From Streptomyces liliiviolaceus (GTDB lineage: Bacteria; Actinomycetota; Actinomycetes; Streptomycetales; Streptomycetaceae): 64,000 nucleotides of DNA. A program made the translations under genes and the position numbers. The stretch is taken from NCBI RefSeq assembly GCF_018070025.1, contig NZ_JAGPYQ010000001.1, positions 1,178,001-1,242,000 of the forward strand. The letters are read 5' to 3'. Under the pieces are notes generated by a model. The model saw only the letters and a list, made by a program, of their open reading frames with translations. It searched no databases and was not told the DNA's origin. The first letter of the stretch is position 1, and every line of letters begins with the position of its first letter. Below, piece after piece: positions 58,384 to 64,000 of the stretch.

Positions 58384-60201
58384 TCACGAATCTCCAGTGG
58401 ATCTACCGTCTCTCACCTCAACTGTGACCGTCCCGAGCGGCCATACAATGCCAGCCTCTTTCTGACGTCGCCGAAGTCTCGGAACTAGCCGCCCAATCAC
58501 CAGAAGCAGTAGCGAGAACGTCACACCAGAAAGGAATAGCAGGTACCCAATCCAGGTACCCTCATCACCACGTGAGGCGAGATACCGGAATGGCTTCAAT
58601 GGAAGGGCAAGGAAACCATCCACCTCCACTTTTTCTGCGATATCAAGCGTGTCACCCACTGCAGGAAGGCCCAAAAAGATAGCAGCCACTAGCGCGATTG
58701 CAGCCAGCGAATTTGCCCGCTTAGCTGACCTTGCAGATTCAGCAGCCCCAACAAGCTGCTGCAATTGGTCGACACTTTCCAATACGTGACCATACAGCCT
58801 ATCATTGCGCCACTCAGAAGAGAGCTGATCAACAATCTCCCTGGCTGTACCATAGGAAATCGACGACTCGCGATACTCCCGCAATCCGAAAATTGCCTCC
58901 ACCTGAAGACTGCGCACTTCTTTCAATTTTCCACTAGTAATACCCACCCGCCGATCAAGCAAGCGGATTTGCCAGTATTGAAGCAGGGCACTCTCGAAAA
59001 CTATCAACCGTTGAAGATGCCCATAGAAATCAGCCGAGGGTGACCCCGGCCAGCGAACCTCAAAAGAGGAAGACATGTTGAAGTAGAGCGATGTGGCGCG
59101 AGTCAAGGAACTGTCGGGAGGCATCAAACCCTCTAGGAATTCGGGCCGAATATCCGAAACATCCACACTTCGAAGAATCGCATTCTTCAACTCAACTCCG
59201 TGAACCTGCTTAAACCGCTCCCCCGATTCACAACAGTCGACCTTGTCAATAAAGGTTACAGGGAAGCAAAACCAATCACCACTCCAATCGCTGTCAATTA
59301 CGTTTGCAATTCCATCCGCATACAGGGAGAACAGAGAAGATACGCTCGACGGCCGCTCGAATGGAATCCTGCGCCAGCGTGCACCCGCTTCCATTTCTTC
59401 ATCCCAATCGCCAGCCACCTCTTCCAACATCGCTTTTGTACGACGCCCATAAACAGCCCTCAATACGGGCTCAGACACCCGAGCAGCCGATACATTTTCA
59501 GACGAAGCGAAAGCCAGATCCCGGTAATCATCGGCCTTTACGCCGCTAGGAGCCCTCAGGGCGACCGTCAACTGCATGACTCCAGAGCGGTGAATCAATA
59601 GGAGAACGTCCGCTTCTACTCCCTGCCCGAAATCACCAGGAGCACGCATCCCTCCGCCGTCAATGCGAGTCAACCACAGTCCGGCACTACGCAAACGTAG
59701 ACGCAAATACGGCTCACTCTGGAGATAGTCAGGGCGCAGTAGTCTCTTTTCTGCTTCATGCTGCATCGCATTAATCAGTTGCTCTCGCGCAACCGCCTCT
59801 TGAATGAAGGCGATGTTCGAGTTTAGAGAATCGATGACTTCGTCAAATCGCCTACTGCCACCCTCTCTAGAGAGTCCCAACCTAGGGAAGAAAGGGCGTC
59901 CGATTATCCTCGCAGCCCAGATGGGATGGCGCATTGCCCATCGGCGCAGAGTCCGCTCTTGCAGCGCTTGAGCCAACCCTGTCAAAGCGGAAGTGTGTCG
60001 CATCAGTCGCACAAGATCACGGTACCTGTGAGCAACGCGCACCTCGCCATTACGAGGCGATACCACCGTCTCGGCTATACCCGACCGCAGAATCTTGTCT
60101 GCTGTTTTCTGGACATCCAACGGGCGTCCAGCATCGAAAGAGAAGACGAAGTATGTGATTCCTTCTGCGAAAACTGCCTCATGCTCTGGCTGTGTATTCA
60201 T
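58384..60201 (-). CDS. cargo membrane protein of unknown function, AT-richer
   Basis: 605 residues with no named domain that I recognise. Residues 1-90 read FVFSFDAGRPLDVQKTADKIL and a VAHRYRDLVRLM helix. A large mixed domain (about 150-430) contains GLWLTRIDGGG, MQLTVALRAPSG and FCFPVTFIDKVDC. Helices (about 430-497: SSEWRNDRLYGHVLESVDQLQQLVGAAESARSAKR) lead into two C-terminal membrane segments at about 498-516 and 549-571. The soluble-N, two-helix-C layout resembles CorA-like or membrane-effector proteins, without a GMN motif. GC is about 50 percent against about 70 around it: a recent acquisition. Position at the element end marks it as accessory cargo. Confidence 0.82.
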   Translation of the reverse strand: MNTQPEHEAVFAEGITYFVFSFDAGRPLDVQKTADKILRSGIAETVVSPRNGEVRVAHRYRDLVRLMRHTSALTGLAQALQERTLRRWAMRHPIWAARIIGRPFFPRLGLSREGGSRRFDEVIDSLNSNIAFIQEAVAREQLINAMQHEAEKRLLRPDYLQSEPYLRLRLRSAGLWLTRIDGGGMRAPGDFGQGVEADVLLLIHRSGVMQLTVALRAPSGVKADDYRDLAFASSENVSAARVSEPVLRAVYGRRTKAMLEEVAGDWDEEMEAGARWRRIPFERPSSVSSLFSLYADGIANVIDSDWSGDWFCFPVTFIDKVDCCESGERFKQVHGVELKNAILRSVDVSDIRPEFLEGLMPPDSSLTRATSLYFNMSSSFEVRWPGSPSADFYGHLQRLIVFESALLQYWQIRLLDRRVGITSGKLKEVRSLQVEAIFGLREYRESSISYGTAREIVDQLSSEWRNDRLYGHVLESVDQLQQLVGAAESARSAKRANSLAAIALVAAIFLGLPAVGDTLDIAEKVEVDGFLALPLKPFRYLASRGDEGTWIGYLLFLSGVTFSLLLLVIGRLVPRLRRRQKEAGIVWPLGTVTVEVRDGRSTGDS

Positions 60202-60242
60202 TCAGCGGCCCCCGCTCAGCATCGTGCCTAACTGTCTCAAGC

Positions 60243-60642
60243 TGTCCTTGTCCAGGACGGCGCGCGCTAGTGCAGCGTAGCGGCTGAATCAAGGACGCTG
60301 ACGACCATCGTGCGTCTATCTCTCCTGGCGGGAACCCACCACTGGGCAACACCGACTCGCAACCTCGACGGTAGCGACCACCGGTAGTGACTTGCGCGCG
60401 GTTTCACGAAAGAGGACCGTGCGGAGGACGCACCGCAGACGCCGACGGATGCAGCTTGGGCAGCACTGAACCACCAGGAACGTCCACCAGCAGAGTTGGA
60501 AAGCGTATCGAGGCTCCTGCCGCTCGTTGTCCTGGTCTTTGTCCAGTGCATCGCAGAACACTGCCGTTCATCGCCGTACGCGGACCCAGTCTGACCTGTC
60601 CCGTGAACCCACACGAACGCCCCCGCACACTCACGCGGACAG
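60243..60642. other. gene-free right end of the element with an att/int relic
   Basis: No convincing gene. TTGGAAAGCG (60496-60505), the first ten bases of the att repeat, is followed at 60525-60545 by a 21-bp segment matching the integrase 3' end (46280-46300) at 20 positions. Short minus-strand frames here even read DKDQDN, like the integrase C-terminus DKNQDN. Confidence 0.55.
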
Positions 60643-60714
60643 TTGGAAAGCGTGTTGGGGGCAACCCCTCACGAGTTCGAATCTCGTATCCTCCGCCAGT
60701 GCCTCACCGGGCAC
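60643..60714. repeat. attR, right 72-bp attachment repeat (tRNA-Ser 3' fragment)
   Basis: Identical to 46154-46225: the anticodon loop to 3' end of tRNA-Ser, CCA and 16 bp beyond. It lacks the 5' half and a promoter, so it is not a functional tRNA. Confidence 0.95.
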
Positions 60715-60715
60715 T

Positions 60716-60757
60716 AACGTTGAAGGGCCCCACCTCGCGGTGGGGCCCTTCAACGTT
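60716..60757. terminator. original chromosomal tRNA-Ser terminator
   Basis: Perfect 19-bp arms, AACGTTGAAGGGCCCCACC and complement, with TCGC loop. It starts two bases past attR, and serves the convergent thioesterase gene as well. Confidence 0.85.
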
Positions 60758-60813
60758 GTTCTCTGTTTTTGTTGGTCTCTGTTCTCGCTGTTCTCTGTTT
60801 TCGTTGGCCTCTT

Positions 60814-61233
60814 TCAGGAAGCCCGTACCGCGATCGTCCCCTGGGCCACCGCGCACAGTGTCTGTGTTCCCTTCGCGTCCAGCGTCGACAGGTCGCAGCG
60901 GCAGACCACTCGGGTGCGGCCGGCTCGTACGACGTGGGCGTGGGCCCTGAGGAGGGTGCCGTCCGCCGGGCGCAGGTAGTCGATGGTGAAGCCCGAGGTG
61001 AGTACGTGTGCTCCGGCGGCGCTGCCCGCGGCGAAGGTCAGTGCGTTGTCGGCCGCGTAGCCGAGTACGCCGCCGTGCACGAAGCCGTTCTGCTGGCGCA
61101 GGTCGTCCCGGATGTCCAGTTCCAGTACCGCCTCGCCCTTGCCGAAGGCCACCAGGCGGGTGCCGAGCAGCTTGCTGAAAGGCTGCGCCGCCAGTGCCTC
61201 CTGGGCGGCGGACAGGTCCAGGGAGTCCTTCAC
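60814..61233 (-). CDS. PaaI-family hotdog thioesterase
   Basis: 139 residues: SKLLGTRLVAFGKGEAVLELDIRDDLRQQNGFVHGGVLGYAADNALTFAAGS is the hotdog fold with the NGFVHGG active-site turn and Asp in AADNA. It probably hydrolyses acyl-CoA, perhaps a phenylacetate-type or other aromatic ester. GTG start with GAGGTG upstream. It is divergent from the MarR gene, whose palindromic site lies between, so it is likely the MarR target. Confidence 0.88.
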   Translation of the reverse strand: MKDSLDLSAAQEALAAQPFSKLLGTRLVAFGKGEAVLELDIRDDLRQQNGFVHGGVLGYAADNALTFAAGSAAGAHVLTSGFTIDYLRPADGTLLRAHAHVVRAGRTRVVCRCDLSTLDAKGTQTLCAVAQGTIAVRAS

Positions 61234-61268
61234 GCCACACCTCGAACTCGAACGACGGGAGCCGGATC

Positions 61269-61296
61269 ACGCTCACTTCACTGGTGAAGTGAGCGT
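61269..61296. promoter_or_regulatory. 28-bp palindrome, candidate MarR operator
   Basis: Thirteen-base arms ACGCTCACTTCAC / GTGAAGTGAGCGT around a TG centre, in the 98-bp divergent region between thioesterase and MarR genes. MarR dimers bind palindromes of this kind. Confidence 0.7.
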
Positions 61297-61331
61297 CCCG
61301 TACGGCTGTCGCGTCTGTCAACATCGGGGCC

Positions 61332-61766
61332 ATGTCCGAACACGAGGCCGATCAGCGGTTGTTCTTTCTTCTGCAGCGGGCCGCGCATCGGCTGCGTACC
61401 GTCGCGGACCGGCGCTGCACGGCCGCCGCCGGGGTCACCACCGCTCAGCTCGGCGCGTTGTTCGCCGTGCGGGAGCGGCCCGGCGGGACGCAGCGGGAGC
61501 TCGCCCGCACCCTGGGGCTGCGCGAGTCCGCCGTCACCGCGCTCGTCGCGCGGCTCACCGCGGCCGGGTTCGTCGTCCGGCGGGCCCATCCGCGCGAGCA
61601 CCGGGCCGTCACGCTGGAGCTCACCGACGAGGGCGGCGCCGCCCTGCGCGCCGCCCAGCCGGAGATCGACCGCTTCAACGCTGAGCTGCGCGCCCTCCTC
61701 GGCGACCAGGGTTTCGCGCGGACCTCCGCCGCCCTGGACCGCCTTGCCCACTGGGATCCCGGGTGA
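61332..61766 (+). CDS. MarR-family transcriptional regulator
   Basis: 144 residues. Helical dimerisation arms and winged helix: AAGVTTAQLGALFAVRERPGGTQRELARTLGLRESAVTALVARLTAAGFVVRRAHPREHRAVTLELTDEG. It probably represses itself and the divergent thioesterase, with release by an aromatic or acyl ligand. It ends 21 bp before the convergent AraC gene. Confidence 0.92.
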   Translation: MSEHEADQRLFFLLQRAAHRLRTVADRRCTAAAGVTTAQLGALFAVRERPGGTQRELARTLGLRESAVTALVARLTAAGFVVRRAHPREHRAVTLELTDEGGAALRAAQPEIDRFNAELRALLGDQGFARTSAALDRLAHWDPG

Positions 61767-61787
61767 GGGAGGGGAAAAGAGGGCGGC

Positions 61788-62687
61788 CTAGACCGGCCTG
61801 CTGTCCGCGGCCGCCAGTCGGTCTCTCAGGCGGGTCGTGTCCTGGCCCGGCGGCAGGCCGTACGTCCGCCGGTACTCGCGGTTGAACTGGGTCGCGGACA
61901 CGTAGCCGACCTTCTCCGCGACCAGCGCCGCCGTGGTGTCACCGGCGAGGAGGAGCCGGCGGGCCTCCTGGAGGCGCAGGTGCTTCTGGAAGCGCAGGGG
62001 GCTCATGCCCGTGGCCGCCTTGAAGTTGCGGTGCAGGCTCGCGGTGCTCATGTGCGCCGTCGCCGCGATCTCTTCGACAGCGAGCGGCTCCGCGAACCGC
62101 GCGCAGATCCAACGGGCCGCCGTACGGATCCTGGCCGCGGACGAGTCGGCCAGCGTGTAGTGCCGCAGGGTCGGGCCGAGCTCGGTGCCGAGCAGCCGGT
62201 AGAGGATCTCCATCTCGAATCGGCCCGCCAGGGCGCGGATGTCCCGCGGGGTGTCGAGCAGCCGTACCCAGCGGGTGACCGCGTCGGTGATCTCGTCGGT
62301 CATCGGTGCCGTGACCGGGCCGGCCGGGCCCGGCCCCGGGAGAGCGGGCTGATCGGTGCCGTCCGGTTCCAGTTCCAGCAGGAGTTCGGCGAGCCGGGCG
62401 CCGTCCAGGCGCATGACCGCCGAGCGGTACGGCACCTCCTCGAACGTGGCCGTGACCGGCAGGACCAGCGAGTTGAGGAACACCTGCCCGCTACCGGCCG
62501 TCCAGCTCCGCTCGCCCGCGACACTGCTCTTGGAACCCTGGACGACGAAGCAGAGCATCGGCTCGTAGAGCAGGTCGAGCGGCGCGGGCGGCTCGTCGAG
62601 TGTCACCAGTCGCTGGCGCGGCACCGCGGTGTCGGACCACATGTCGCTGCCGTGCCGGGCGATGACCGCGGCGAGTTCGTCCAGCAT
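61788..62687 (-). CDS. AraC-family transcriptional regulator
   Basis: 299 residues. The N-terminal cupin-like AraC_N domain (PRQRLVTLDEPPAPLDLLYEPMLCFVVQGSKSSVAGE, FEEVPYRSAVMRLDG) binds an effector. The C-terminal double HTH has RWICARFAEPLAVEEIAATAHMSTASLHRNFKAATGMSPLRFQKHLRLQEARRLLLAG and AALVAEKVGYVSATQFNREYRRTYG. It is divergent from the aldo/keto reductase it probably activates, a frequent pairing. Confidence 0.92.
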   Translation of the reverse strand: MLDELAAVIARHGSDMWSDTAVPRQRLVTLDEPPAPLDLLYEPMLCFVVQGSKSSVAGERSWTAGSGQVFLNSLVLPVTATFEEVPYRSAVMRLDGARLAELLLELEPDGTDQPALPGPGPAGPVTAPMTDEITDAVTRWVRLLDTPRDIRALAGRFEMEILYRLLGTELGPTLRHYTLADSSAARIRTAARWICARFAEPLAVEEIAATAHMSTASLHRNFKAATGMSPLRFQKHLRLQEARRLLLAGDTTAALVAEKVGYVSATQFNREYRRTYGLPPGQDTTRLRDRLAAADSRPV

Positions 62688-62730
62688 GCGTGCTCCCTGT
62701 CTGTGTCCGCAGGCCCGGGCCGGGCGGCCC

Positions 62731-62766
62731 TGAGATCCCTGAGATCCCTGAGATCCCTGAGATCCC
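62731..62766. repeat. four tandem copies of TGAGATCCC
   Basis: Exact 9-bp repeats with no spacer, followed by TCAGGACCCTGAGAGG, in the 160-bp divergent region between the AraC and reductase genes. They lie 44-79 bp upstream of the AraC start. Confidence 0.9.
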
Positions 62767-62778
62767 TCAGGACCCTGA

Positions 62779-63930
<1,152 letters not shown>

Positions 63931-64000
63931 CGATGTCCCGGACACCCCGGATATCCCGGACACCCCTGGCCCGGCAGCCGTCCCCGCAGGTCGGCCCAGC

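Larger units (their letters stand above)
46154..60714. mobile_element. AICE-type integrative and conjugative element in tRNA-Ser
   Basis: Bounded by 72-bp perfect direct repeats. It contains a tyrosine integrase and excisionase next to attL, primase-polymerase and DUF3631 replication genes, FtsK/TraB-like translocase, TraA-like and Spd-like membrane genes, a GntR repressor, an HTH/TPR regulator and one cargo gene. It lacks relaxase and type IV secretion genes, as expected for double-stranded-DNA transfer by a single TraB translocase. The Streptomyces intergenic repeat found throughout the flanks is not seen inside. All modules look intact, so it may still be mobile. Confidence 0.92.

Noticed and set aside
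60316..60614. Small minus-strand frames at the right end of the element
   Set aside because: No ribosome site or domain; they lie over the att/int relic and show no conserved product.
60643..60714. A second tRNA-Ser gene
   Set aside because: Only the anticodon loop to 3' end is present; it is the attR duplicate.

Overview
The window is high-GC (about 70 percent) actinobacterial DNA, almost certainly a Streptomyces chromosome. Signature genes are bldC, lsr2, vdh, a DUF3073 gene and a hrpA-type helicase. Most starts are GTG or ATG behind GGAGG-like sites, most terminators are long GC-rich hairpins, and a Streptomyces-type intergenic repeat recurs about fifteen times. From memory, the order hrpA - bldC - vdh - purM - purF - purL/Q/S - lsr2 - purC - purD - dnaX matches the Streptomyces coelicolor SCO4067-SCO4092 neighbourhood.

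1-12.1 kb: the 3' end of GTP cyclohydrolase II, a small membrane protein, a RelE/YefM-type toxin-antitoxin pair, two coupled small unknown genes divergent from a GntR regulator, tRNA-Lys, an APC permease, a secreted LamG protein, a DEAD-box RNA helicase with a long Arg/Gly/Asp tail, a lipoprotein, a zincin-like metallopeptidase and a membrane metallophosphoesterase. 12.1-23 kb: tRNA-Glu/Asp/Phe, a YhgE/DUF3533-like membrane protein, HrpA, tRNA-Asp, BldC, valine dehydrogenase and a DUF3073 protein.

23-46 kb: most of the early de novo purine pathway is dispersed here, all on the minus strand: purF, purM, purS-purQ-purL (overlapping operon), purC and purD. Interleaved are lsr2 (divergent from purS), three tRNA-Gly genes, an ABC exporter with a DesK/DesR-like two-component pair, a dimethylformamidase-like protein, a membrane protein resembling an inactivated M48 peptidase, dnaX and the SRP RNA.

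46.15-60.71 kb: an integrative element of about 14.6 kb sits in a tRNA-Ser(GGA) gene, bounded by perfect 72-bp direct repeats. It has the layout of an actinomycete integrative and conjugative element (AICE). Running leftward are transfer genes (DUF2637, zinc protein, TraA-like, FtsK/TraB-like translocase), replication genes (primase-polymerase, DUF3631 ATPase), excisionase and tyrosine integrase. A GntR repressor and an HTH/TPR regulator run rightward, and an AT-richer membrane-protein cargo gene lies at the right end. Two repeat clusters look functional: GTGTCAGG octamers at the 3' end of the translocase gene (candidate transfer locus) and fourteen GTGGCGG heptamers between replicase and excisionase (candidate origin). 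The GntR operator region has two 19-bp direct repeats. A small relic next to attR suggests an earlier element in the same tRNA.

60.7-64 kb: the chromosome resumes with a PaaI-type thioesterase divergent from a MarR regulator across a 28-bp palindrome, then an AraC regulator divergent from an aldo/keto reductase.
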